From: Chloroflexota bacterium
GTDB taxonomy: Bacteria > Chloroflexota > UBA6077 > CF-72
DNA: 64,000 bases
NCBI GenBank assembly: GCA_016191465.1
Contig: JACPOP010000014.1
Span: 186,001 to 250,000, forward strand
Direction: 5' to 3'
In this document: one piece after another, positions 1 through 7,758 of the stretch
Layout: each line of letters begins with the position of its first letter
Numbering within the stretch: position 1 is the stretch's first letter
Translations under genes and position numbers: made by a program
The notes under the pieces: generated by a model
What the model saw: only the letters and a program-made list of their open reading frames with translations
Databases searched by the model: none
Told to the model about the DNA's origin: nothing

Positions 1-765
1 CAGTCCGAACGCCGCGCCAATGGGCGCGATGTAGGCCAGTGTCAGCGCCTGGCGCTCCGAAGGCCGCAAGCGCTCCTCGCCGCGCAGGTAGGGCACCACC
101 AGCACCATCAGCGCGGCCTGGATCAGACTGTCGTAGCGGGAGAGGCACGCCAGGCCCAGGCTGAAGGACGACATGATGAGCCAGAAGAAGTGCCAGCCGC
201 TGTTCGCCCAACGCACCAGGAACGCGATGCTCCACACCGTGAACGCGGTACTGGTCATTTCGCTCATGCCATTGCCGGCGTAGAACAGCATCATCGGGTT
301 CAGCGCGAACAGCGCCACCAGCATCAGCCGAGTGCGCCGTGAGACGCCCAGTGACTCGAGCGTGACAAGCACGCCCGCCGCCGTGAACGCGCCCATGAAG
401 GCCGTGACCAGGTTCCCCGAAAGGCCGTTGAAGCGGAGTGGAGGGAAGAGCACCAAAGGAAGTTGAAGCAGGGTAGGCAGCGGCGCCCAGATGAACCCGA
501 TGCTGGTGAGCTTGGGATCGTTGGCGAAGAACACCTGCCAGGCGTGCAGCGCGCGCGACATGGCATCGGTGACGAAGATGTTCAAGCGGAACACCACCAC
601 CCACGCCATACCCAGATTCAGCACAAAAACGAGCCACGAAGTGACCACGACGTCGCGGCTCACCTGGAGCCGCGCAATCGCCGACACGGGCGCGACGATG
701 CGTGCGCGTCGGAGGGCGGAGGGCCCGGTCCTCGGCGGGTGCAGGGCCGTGACGCTGGCTGCCAT
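1..765 (-). CDS. Multi-spanning membrane glycosyltransferase-like protein (C-terminus off the window)
   Basis: The open frame runs from an ATG at 765 to the window edge without a stop, giving 255 residues of a partial protein. After a basic N-terminus it has several hydrophobic segments (near residues 43-60, 100-115 and 120-140) and the pattern FIWAPLPTLLQLPL, then FALNPMMLFYAGNGMSE. The neighbouring gene at 768-2438 has the matching pattern GFVWNPLPSLVQIPL and FNPFVFFYSANGLSE, so the two are tandem paralogues. The FxNPxxxFYxxNGxSE signature resembles dolichyl-phosphate-mannose-type (GT-C) glycosyltransferases. It begins 2 bases after the neighbour's stop, so it is probably the last-read gene of the same minus-strand operon. 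The donor and acceptor are unknown. Confidence 0.72.
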   Translation of the reverse strand, partial: MAASVTALHPPRTGPSALRRARIVAPVSAIARLQVSRDVVVTSWLVFVLNLGMAWVVVFRLNIFVTDAMSRALHAWQVFFANDPKLTSIGFIWAPLPTLLQLPLVLFPPLRFNGLSGNLVTAFMGAFTAAGVLVTLESLGVSRRTRLMLVALFALNPMMLFYAGNGMSEMTSTAFTVWSIAFLVRWANSGWHFFWLIMSSFSLGLACLSRYDSLIQAALMVLVVPYLRGEERLRPSERQALTLAYIAPIGAAFGL

Positions 766-767
766 GG

Positions 768-2438
768 TTAACGTGCCTCCAAGGGCTGGACCCGGTACAG
801 CCGCCATCCGTTGAGTCCGCCGAAATCGCGCTCCAGCGTGGCCCAGTCAGCGCCGGAGGCCCAGAGCGTCGGAAAGGCCGCCGAGACCTGGTCGGCCTGC
901 GCCAGGCACGCGACATTGGGCGGGCAGCCGGGGTTGGGGACCAGGATGTGGGTGACCAAACCGCGCGGCTGCTTGAGGACCTCGGGGAAATCGCGGTCGC
1001 TGGTGATGGCGAAGCGGTCGTGGTTGCGGGAGAACACGTTGGCCGGGAAGCCCAGGAACGAGTCCATCAGCACCACCGTGCCGGCTGGCTGCGCATCGAC
1101 CCAGGTGGCAATCTCGCGCTCGGTGCTGAACTGAAACGAGGGTGGAACTGGCGCCGAGGCATCCAGGAAGCGGCCCATGATGGCCCACTCCTCGCGCCCC
1201 ACGTCTGGCTGGCTCATGGCGAACAGCGAGGCTGGGGTGCTGAGCGCTACCATCGCCAGCAGCACCGCCCAGGCCGGTCCGCGTAGGCGGCCCGGCACCT
1301 GGCCGCGGGTGCCGCGCTGCATCACGTACGCCAGGATCACAAAGGTGAAGGGGATGCTGTACATGAAGAAGCGCAGCCAGCCGAACGAGGTGCCGGAGAA
1401 CGCCAGGTACACGTGGAACACGGGGACGCTGCCGGCGAGCAGGAGCAGGCCAAGCAGCGCGCCGTCCCGCCGCAACAGGGCTCGCCCCAGCGCCGCGAGG
1501 GCGATCGGCAGCGCCAACGGGAAGAGCAGCGTCCAGCGGAAGAGCCCGTACTGCAAGGCGCCCATCGGATCCCCTACCACCCCGGTCAGATAGGTGTCGC
1601 CCGAGCGGAAGTTCTGGGTCTGGGCCAGGTTGCCATAGCTGCTGCGCTGGAAGTACAGCGGGTCGCCCATGAACAGCCAGTTGAAGAAGATCCACAGACC
1701 GACCACGTACGTGACGGGGGCCAGGAAGGTGAGCAGGATCGCTTCAAGCCGATCCGGTTCGAGCCTGGCAGCGGAGAGCGACACCAATGCCAGGGCCAGG
1801 ACCGCCGACCCGGCGAACGCCACGCCCTCATAGCGCACCAGGAACGCCAGGGCCGCATAACCCGCGAACAGGATCAGCGGCATGAGCCCCTGTCCGCGCG
1901 TCCAGCGCAGGAACTCGTAGGTTGCCGCCAGCAGGAACAGGACGAAGGGCGCCTCCGAAAGCCCGTTGGCGCTGTAGAAGAAGACAAACGGATTGAACGC
2001 GTAGAGAACGAGGAGCGCCCAGCGGGCCGTGGTGGGCACGCCTAGCAGGCGGAAGGTGCGGTCGAGGATCCACAGCGTGGAAGCGCTGAACGCGGCGGTA
2101 CTGAACGGGCCGGCCAGAGCGATCAGGTTGAAGCGGTCGAGGAGCAGCACCAGCGGGATCTGGACCAGGCTGGGCAGCGGGTTCCAGACGAAGCCAATGG
2201 CGGCGACGTGCGGATCGCGGCCAAGAACCACGTTCATGGCATTGGCCGAGCGCGACAGCGCATCGCCTTCGTAGAACCCGAGGCCGAGCGTCATCCAGGC
2301 GCCGAAGGCTGCGTACAGGAATCCAACCCCGATACAGAAGGCCTCTACCGGCCGTGCTGAAACCGTGGACCACCAACGAGCGGGGAGCGCCGTACCGGCG
2401 AGCCCGCCTCGATGCGCTGGCAGGGCAACGGCCGCCAT
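768..2438 (-). CDS. Multi-spanning membrane glycosyltransferase-like protein (GT-C type)
   Basis: A 556-residue integral membrane protein with roughly ten hydrophobic segments and a soluble C-terminal part of about 130 residues. It shares the NPxPSLxQ and FNPFVFFYSANGLSE signatures with its downstream paralogue. I infer a GT-C glycosyltransferase that uses a lipid-linked sugar donor, by fold pattern only. The frame stays open far upstream, but that extension overlaps the preceding glycosyltransferase gene. The ATG at 2438 overlaps the upstream stop as TGATG, which is typical of translational coupling, so I chose it. It probably acts on the glycan made by the upstream family-2 enzyme. Confidence 0.75.
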   Translation of the reverse strand: MAAVALPAHRGGLAGTALPARWWSTVSARPVEAFCIGVGFLYAAFGAWMTLGLGFYEGDALSRSANAMNVVLGRDPHVAAIGFVWNPLPSLVQIPLVLLLDRFNLIALAGPFSTAAFSASTLWILDRTFRLLGVPTTARWALLVLYAFNPFVFFYSANGLSEAPFVLFLLAATYEFLRWTRGQGLMPLILFAGYAALAFLVRYEGVAFAGSAVLALALVSLSAARLEPDRLEAILLTFLAPVTYVVGLWIFFNWLFMGDPLYFQRSSYGNLAQTQNFRSGDTYLTGVVGDPMGALQYGLFRWTLLFPLALPIALAALGRALLRRDGALLGLLLLAGSVPVFHVYLAFSGTSFGWLRFFMYSIPFTFVILAYVMQRGTRGQVPGRLRGPAWAVLLAMVALSTPASLFAMSQPDVGREEWAIMGRFLDASAPVPPSFQFSTEREIATWVDAQPAGTVVLMDSFLGFPANVFSRNHDRFAITSDRDFPEVLKQPRGLVTHILVPNPGCPPNVACLAQADQVSAAFPTLWASGADWATLERDFGGLNGWRLYRVQPLEAR

Positions 2439-5400
2439 CAGGAGGCGCCACTTTCCAGGCCGACTTCGGCCACGTGCGAGGCGCCGCCCTTGTACAGGCC
2501 GTGGTTGGTCTTTTCCCAGTAACTGGGGGCATAGAAAAGCTGCAGGAAGCCCTTCCAGGCGGCCACGGACATCAGCGCCCAGTAGATCGGGCTCAGCAGC
2601 GCGTACTTCACCATGTCGTAGTACCCGCGCCGCAGGCAGCCCGCCACGTTGAGATAGGTGAAGGCGAAGTTCCCGAAGTACAGCCCTACCGCACCGATGT
2701 AGAAGATCGGCGGCGGGAACAGCTCGCGGATGAAGCCGGCCCGGGTGAGGAACCAGAGGGCGGTCAGAAACCAGAACACCGGGTTCATCAAGAACCCGAA
2801 GAACGTGCCGCCGATGACGAACTGAAAGCTGAAGAAGGCCTTCGGGCCGATGGCCCGCCACAGCCGCACCGGGTGCCGCATGTGAACCAGGTACGTCTGC
2901 ACGTAGCCCTTCACCCAGCGCGAGCGCTGGCGGATCCAGTTGTACGTATCCGAGTTCGCCTCTTCGTAGGTGGTGGAGTCGATGACCGCGGTTTTCCAGC
3001 CGGCCTTGTACAGGCGCATGCCCAGGTCCGCGTCCTCGGTGACGTTGTGCGGGTCCCAGGCGCCCAGCTCCTGCAGGCGCGCGGTGCGGAAGTGGTTGCT
3101 GGTTCCACCCAGTGGTATGGGCGCGCCGCTCGCATCAAGGCCGGGCAGGAAGAGATCGAACCACATGCTGTATTCGGTCGTGAACCAGCGGGTCAGCAGG
3201 TTCTGATCGCGGTTGAAGTAGTTCAGCTTTGCCTGCACGCAGGCCAGCTTGTCGTCGTCCTTGGTGAAGGCGACGATAGCCTTCTTCAGTTGGTCCGGCT
3301 CCGGGATGTCCTCGGCGTCATAGATGACCACGTACTCGCCCTGGGCATGGATCAGCCCGTAGTTGCAGGCTTTCGGCTTGCCCTTCGGCTTGCCATTCGG
3401 GACTACCACCAGCTTGAAGTGGCTGGGCAAGTGGCTCGCGCGAGCCACCTCGATGGTCTCGTTATCGTCCTCCTCCAGGAGGATCTTCACGTCCAGTTTG
3501 GCCTTCGGGTAGTCCAGCCGATCGATCGCTTTTGCCAGGATTGGAAAGACGTTCGCCTCTTTGTAGACCGGCACCAGGATCGTATAGATCGGGAGGAAGC
3601 GGTCGTCAAGCAGGGCGACCTCCTCGGCGGACGTCTCGACTTCCAGCGTGTGCGCGATAGCGCGGTACGCCAGGTAGAACTTGTACATAGAGAATCCCAC
3701 GTAGAAGAGCGTGGAGAGTCCCATGATCCAGATCATGGTGCGCATCGGTGCCAGCACGAGGGAAAAGCCCAGCGCGACCAGGAGGAGCCAGAAGAAGCGC
3801 TTCTGGCCGCGGCTGAGCACCCAGCGGGACGAGTCTTCCGGCGCGCGTGAGACCAGGCTGGTGGCCGAGTACAACAGGTACTCGTCGCGGTAGAGCGCGT
3901 TTAGCGCATCGTCGAAGGCCGTTTCGGTGACGATCACCGGCTGCACCGGCCGACCCAGCACGGCGATCACGTCGTCAATGCCGACCGCCTCCGGGAGGTC
4001 CGTGCAGGCCACCACGACCCGCTCGCCGTCATCGTACAGCGGCAGGACGCCGCGGGCGCGTTCCATCTCTTTGGGCAGCATTCGCGCCGCGGCCTCGTCC
4101 GGCTCAGCGGCGCGCAGGTCCACGAACGGCAAGTCGGCCTGCTGGGCAAGCGTGGAGGCAAGCTCATCCTCGGCGATGAACCCGAGGTTGACCAGCGCCT
4201 TGCCGACGCGGATGCCGCTCTGGTCGTGGACCGCCAGGGCGCGTGCAAGTTGCTGTCGAGTAATCGTGCCGGACTCCAACAGGCGCTCGCCGACGGACTT
4301 GCTGGCATACACGCGCCGCTGCGCCACCAGCAGCTCCTGGCGCGGGGCGACATAGACCTGCATCGGCCGTCCCAGCGCCGCCTCTACGCGCTCAAGGGAT
4401 TGGTGGTCGAGCGGGTTCGCAAACGCCACCGCCACCGCGCCACCGTCCGCCACCTGGAAGGGAAGCGCTGAGCTGCGTTCGGCAACGGATCGCGAGATCA
4501 AACGCGCGGCGTCGCGTTCCACCGGGTCGTCCCAGGCCGTGTCGACTCGCGTCTGGCCCAGGGCGTCGACTTTCTCGACCCGGCGCGGGCGTGGGTTGAG
4601 GTCGGCCTCTTCAATAGCCAGGTGGGTCCTGAGCGCCTGGACCACCTGGCGGGGCTGGAGCAGGGTGGGCTCGGCGAGCGCGACGTCCACAGGCAGGTTT
4701 CGCCGAGCCATCAGCCGCCAGGCTGATTCGAGCGCTTCGCGGGTGAGCAGTCCGCGTCGGACCAGGAAGCGCCCGAACTCGTCATAAGCCGGCGGGAGCG
4801 GCGGCAACGGCTCGTCTTGGACGTGGGCATGGGCGTACCAGCGCTCCAGGGCCGCATCGGGATCCTCGGCCAGCGCCAGGACCGGATCGAAGGCAAGGCC
4901 GGTGGCCCGCTCGATGACCCCCGGTGTGGGATCGTCCCGCCCGTCCAACATGGCAACCGTGATGGACGGACCATGCCGCCGCAGCGCGACGCCGAGCTCG
5001 GCCCGCGCGACGTCTTCCGGGACGAGATCCGCCACCGCGGGGTCCGGTGCATAGGAGCCGAGGTGGATCCACGCCCGGCCGCGAACGATAGCGCGCGCCT
5101 CGACGAGGTCTTCCTCCGTGACCGCTCGCGTGTCTCGGAGCGCCTGAACGAGCCCCACGGTATCGCGGTCCATGACGCGCCGTGCCTCGGCCAGCGGGCC
5201 TCGTGCCACGAGGCCGGATGCCGTCAGGTGTGCCTCGACGGTGTAGGGCTCGCGGTGAGGGGCGATGGTCGCCGCGGTGTCGAGGAGTGCGTCGAGATCC
5301 GGGGGATCGAGGTACAGGCACTGCACAGTGCCGACCTCAAGCAGCGAGCTCAGCATGGCCTGCCGCCGTGCCGGAAACGGGCCGTCCACGGCCAGCGTGA

Positions 5401-6454
5401 CCCGTTGAGCCTGGCCCCCACGCTGGACGGGGATGCACCGCCACCGACGCCAGAGGGGCGCGGCGGCCAGGGCCGCGTGAGCCGCGTCCACGGTCGCCGT
5501 GCCCGGGTCCAGCGCCTGGAGTCCTAGCGTCCGGGCCCGCGCAGCCTGCACGGCACCGCGATCGACGAAGCCCAACCGGAGGGCGACGTCGCTCCGCCGC
5601 TCGTTGGACACCGATGTCACCCGCTCCAGCGCCGTTCGACGCTCGGCGTCGAGCGCGCCGGCCCGGACGAGGGCGTCGAGCAGCGCCTCGTCGTCGGACC
5701 CTGACGAGCTGGCCGGTTCGGATTCAGGCTCGCCGTAGATCTTGCGCAGAAGCTGGTCAAATGCCGACGGCGCGGCGATTGCCACTGACAGGTTGAGACC
5801 CGCCAGTCGGCCAAGGCTCGCCAGGGCGCCGCGTCCAGGCATCCCCGGGCTCGCCAGGAGCAGCGTGCCGCGCCAGGCCGCCAGCGGTGCGACCTGCCAC
5901 GCCTCCGCAGCCTCGTGGGGGAGGATCTCCCCGAGCACGGGGTTCGCGGCGTAGCGCCCGAGGCGCACCTGGGGGCGGCGGGCCCGAAGTGCTAGGACCT
6001 CCGTGGCCACGCCCTCGGTGAGGCCGAACGCGCGCATGATCGACGCTACCGGAAGGGCGCCTTCGGAATCCTCGCTAAGCGGTGACTCCTGGACGGCCTG
6101 GAGGTGGAGGCGTTTGAGCAATTCGCCCAGGCTGTCGACCAGCGCAGCCGTCCATGTGCGTCGTCCGGAAAGCACGTCGATCCAGAAGTCCACCTCGTCG
6201 CGGGCCGCATACTCCAGGTGGACCCGCTGTCCTGTCCGAGCCTGGAGCTCGGCAGCCGTCGCGGGAGTCGCGGCCTCGCCGGCGGCCACCCAGAGGCCCT
6301 GGCCGTCGAAGCGCAGTGGAACCGCGTGGAGGCGGCGCCACACTTCCACGTCGGCCATCGCCAGCAGGCGTGGCTCCGGTGGATCGATCCAGGGGTCCAG
6401 CGGGACGAAGCGCCGCTCCAGGGCGACGGCCGACGGGGGCGAGGCGACGCTCAT
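2438..6454 (-). CDS. Family-2 membrane glycosyltransferase with an array of about six GspE/MshEN-type N-terminal units
   Basis: This 1338-residue protein has two parts. Residues 15-860 contain about six degenerate repeats of the T2SSE_N/MshEN fold (roughly 15-98, 105-242, 255-395, 420-540, 556-716, 720-855). The last is best preserved, with tandem VGERLLESGTITRQQL (721-736) and RVGKALVNLGFIAEDEL (749-765) segments that fit the MshEN c-di-GMP-binding pattern. Two membrane helices follow (about 886-930). The GT2 catalytic domain (about 954-1190) has DAED at 1046-1049, TED at 1139-1141 and QRSRW at 1176-1180, then three or four C-terminal helices. Cellulose-synthase-like processive enzymes share these motifs. 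I infer c-di-GMP-controlled polysaccharide synthesis. The start overlaps the upstream stop (ATGA). Confidence 0.88.
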   Translation of the reverse strand: MSVASPPSAVALERRFVPLDPWIDPPEPRLLAMADVEVWRRLHAVPLRFDGQGLWVAAGEAATPATAAELQARTGQRVHLEYAARDEVDFWIDVLSGRRTWTAALVDSLGELLKRLHLQAVQESPLSEDSEGALPVASIMRAFGLTEGVATEVLALRARRPQVRLGRYAANPVLGEILPHEAAEAWQVAPLAAWRGTLLLASPGMPGRGALASLGRLAGLNLSVAIAAPSAFDQLLRKIYGEPESEPASSSGSDDEALLDALVRAGALDAERRTALERVTSVSNERRSDVALRLGFVDRGAVQAARARTLGLQALDPGTATVDAAHAALAAAPLWRRWRCIPVQRGGQAQRVTLAVDGPFPARRQAMLSSLLEVGTVQCLYLDPPDLDALLDTAATIAPHREPYTVEAHLTASGLVARGPLAEARRVMDRDTVGLVQALRDTRAVTEEDLVEARAIVRGRAWIHLGSYAPDPAVADLVPEDVARAELGVALRRHGPSITVAMLDGRDDPTPGVIERATGLAFDPVLALAEDPDAALERWYAHAHVQDEPLPPLPPAYDEFGRFLVRRGLLTREALESAWRLMARRNLPVDVALAEPTLLQPRQVVQALRTHLAIEEADLNPRPRRVEKVDALGQTRVDTAWDDPVERDAARLISRSVAERSSALPFQVADGGAVAVAFANPLDHQSLERVEAALGRPMQVYVAPRQELLVAQRRVYASKSVGERLLESGTITRQQLARALAVHDQSGIRVGKALVNLGFIAEDELASTLAQQADLPFVDLRAAEPDEAAARMLPKEMERARGVLPLYDDGERVVVACTDLPEAVGIDDVIAVLGRPVQPVIVTETAFDDALNALYRDEYLLYSATSLVSRAPEDSSRWVLSRGQKRFFWLLLVALGFSLVLAPMRTMIWIMGLSTLFYVGFSMYKFYLAYRAIAHTLEVETSAEEVALLDDRFLPIYTILVPVYKEANVFPILAKAIDRLDYPKAKLDVKILLEEDDNETIEVARASHLPSHFKLVVVPNGKPKGKPKACNYGLIHAQGEYVVIYDAEDIPEPDQLKKAIVAFTKDDDKLACVQAKLNYFNRDQNLLTRWFTTEYSMWFDLFLPGLDASGAPIPLGGTSNHFRTARLQELGAWDPHNVTEDADLGMRLYKAGWKTAVIDSTTYEEANSDTYNWIRQRSRWVKGYVQTYLVHMRHPVRLWRAIGPKAFFSFQFVIGGTFFGFLMNPVFWFLTALWFLTRAGFIRELFPPPIFYIGAVGLYFGNFAFTYLNVAGCLRRGYYDMVKYALLSPIYWALMSVAAWKGFLQLFYAPSYWEKTNHGLYKGGASHVAEVGLESGAS

Positions 6455-6738
6455 CGCGGCCGTACCGCGCCTCGGACTCGGCGGAGCACGGCCATCGTTC
6501 CCCAGAACAGGGCCAGGCCCACCAGCGCCAGTGCCGGCAGCGTGAGGTAACCCAGGAACGTGAGCAAGAAGACCGCCAGCCAGACCACGATGATGAGGGC
6601 CACCCGAAGCAGGACGGCGCTGGCCTGGAGGAGCGCCGTCGGCGAGACGTTTGGGCGTGGATCGTCTTGCGCCATGTCATCTGCAGCATGCTGCGAGGCG
6701 AGTCGTTCCGCAGTGAGCTTCGTGGTGGTGGTTGCCAT
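6451..6738 (-). CDS. Small membrane protein, first gene of the glycosyltransferase operon
   Basis: A 95-residue protein from an ATG at 6738 (an ATG at 6789 would add 17 residues). The first 45 residues are polar and rich in Thr, Asp and Gln. Two closely spaced hydrophobic stretches follow (about residues 42-62 and 64-80), and the protein ends with an Arg-rich tail (RRVRGAVRPR). Its stop overlaps the start of the large glycosyltransferase as ATGA, so the two are very probably co-translated. I do not recognise the family. A small accessory subunit of the glycosyltransferase, comparable in position to small partners of processive synthases, is a reasonable guess. Confidence 0.68.
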   Translation of the reverse strand: MATTTTKLTAERLASQHAADDMAQDDPRPNVSPTALLQASAVLLRVALIIVVWLAVFLLTFLGYLTLPALALVGLALFWGTMAVLRRVRGAVRPR

Positions 6739-6868
6739 GCGTGTGTCGCCTACCGGTGCGAGAGAGTACGCGCTACGGCCGCTCTCCAAAAGGGATGAGA
6801 GGCATTACCAGGGTACTGTCAGCGGAGCGTCAGTCCGGCACCCACTCGCGATACAGTATTCGCAACAT

Positions 6869-7597
6869 TCACGAGTGATTGAGGGATTCCACCGGCACGC
6901 GCCAGGCGAGCCACGTGGCGAGCAGGCCGGCCGCGGGCGTCAGCGTCAGTGCCGCCAGACCCGGAACGCCGATCCAGCTTGCTGGTGGCGCGCCCAGGAT
7001 CAGGTCGTACGGGAGCTCAACCGCGGCTAGGACGAGTCCGGCGAGCAGCCCGGCCCATCGCGCCCGCCGCTGACTCGGGCGGAACGGTTGCGCGGGTGTT
7101 GGGCTAAAAGCCAGGCGCCGCGCGACGGGGCGGAGTCCTGGCAAGAATGCTCCGGCGCCGGCGACGTGCTCGCGGCGCAGCCACAGGCACACGTCCAGCG
7201 CGAATGCCGCGGGCCAGAGCGCGAGCGGCGGCGCCACCTCGGGCACCAGGTACGACACGAGCGTGCGCGGCAGCAGGTACGCGCCGGCGACGGCCGAGAG
7301 CACGCCCGGCTCGGGCAGAATGCGACCGGCGAGCGCCAGGATAAACAGACTTCCGAGAGCCGCGAGCGGCAGCCACGGGAACGCGGCGCGGGCCGCGATG
7401 TCCACCTCCGGCGCGCCGAGCACGAGCTGCGTGCCGCCCAGCCCACCGGCCAGCGCGAGGACCAACCGAGCCCCCGCCGGCGTGAGTCCCGGCCAGGGAC
7501 CGGAGCGGAACGGTCCGCCACCCTTGAGCGCCGCCCGCACCGAAGCTATCCCGCTGGCGAGCAGCACAAGCCCGAGGAGTGACGACCCGACGAGCAT
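6869..7597 (-). CDS. Hypothetical integral membrane protein
   Basis: A 242-residue protein dominated by hydrophobic segments (roughly 1-25, 40-58, 75-95, 100-125, 128-140, 180-200 and 210-235), giving about six or seven predicted membrane helices. The N-terminal MLVGSSLLGLVLLASGI is an uncleaved signal-anchor-like helix. A charged loop around residues 140-178 contains several Arg and Pro. I find no catalytic motif and do not recognise the family. It lies upstream of the polysaccharide operon in the same direction, separated by 130 bases, so it could be an unlinked envelope gene. Confidence 0.6.
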   Translation of the reverse strand: MLVGSSLLGLVLLASGIASVRAALKGGGPFRSGPWPGLTPAGARLVLALAGGLGGTQLVLGAPEVDIAARAAFPWLPLAALGSLFILALAGRILPEPGVLSAVAGAYLLPRTLVSYLVPEVAPPLALWPAAFALDVCLWLRREHVAGAGAFLPGLRPVARRLAFSPTPAQPFRPSQRRARWAGLLAGLVLAAVELPYDLILGAPPASWIGVPGLAALTLTPAAGLLATWLAWRVPVESLNHS

Positions 7598-7758
7598 CGG
7601 CGGCGAGTGTAGCCGCAGTCACCCGACGTCACGGCAACGGGCATGCTGATCCTGCCGCCCAGCAGTCGCAGGTCTGGGGAAGGTGAGTCGCCTTCTCAGT
7701 AGGGGCCGAGGAAGCGTTCACCATTGAAGTGGATCAGGTGCGCAGGAGCGTCGGCGAC

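Noticed and set aside
2354-3850. Long plus-strand open frame opposite the glycosyltransferase gene
   Set aside because: It is a shadow caused by high GC. Its translation is low-complexity Arg/Val/Glu sequence with no family motif, while the opposite strand has a complete GT2.
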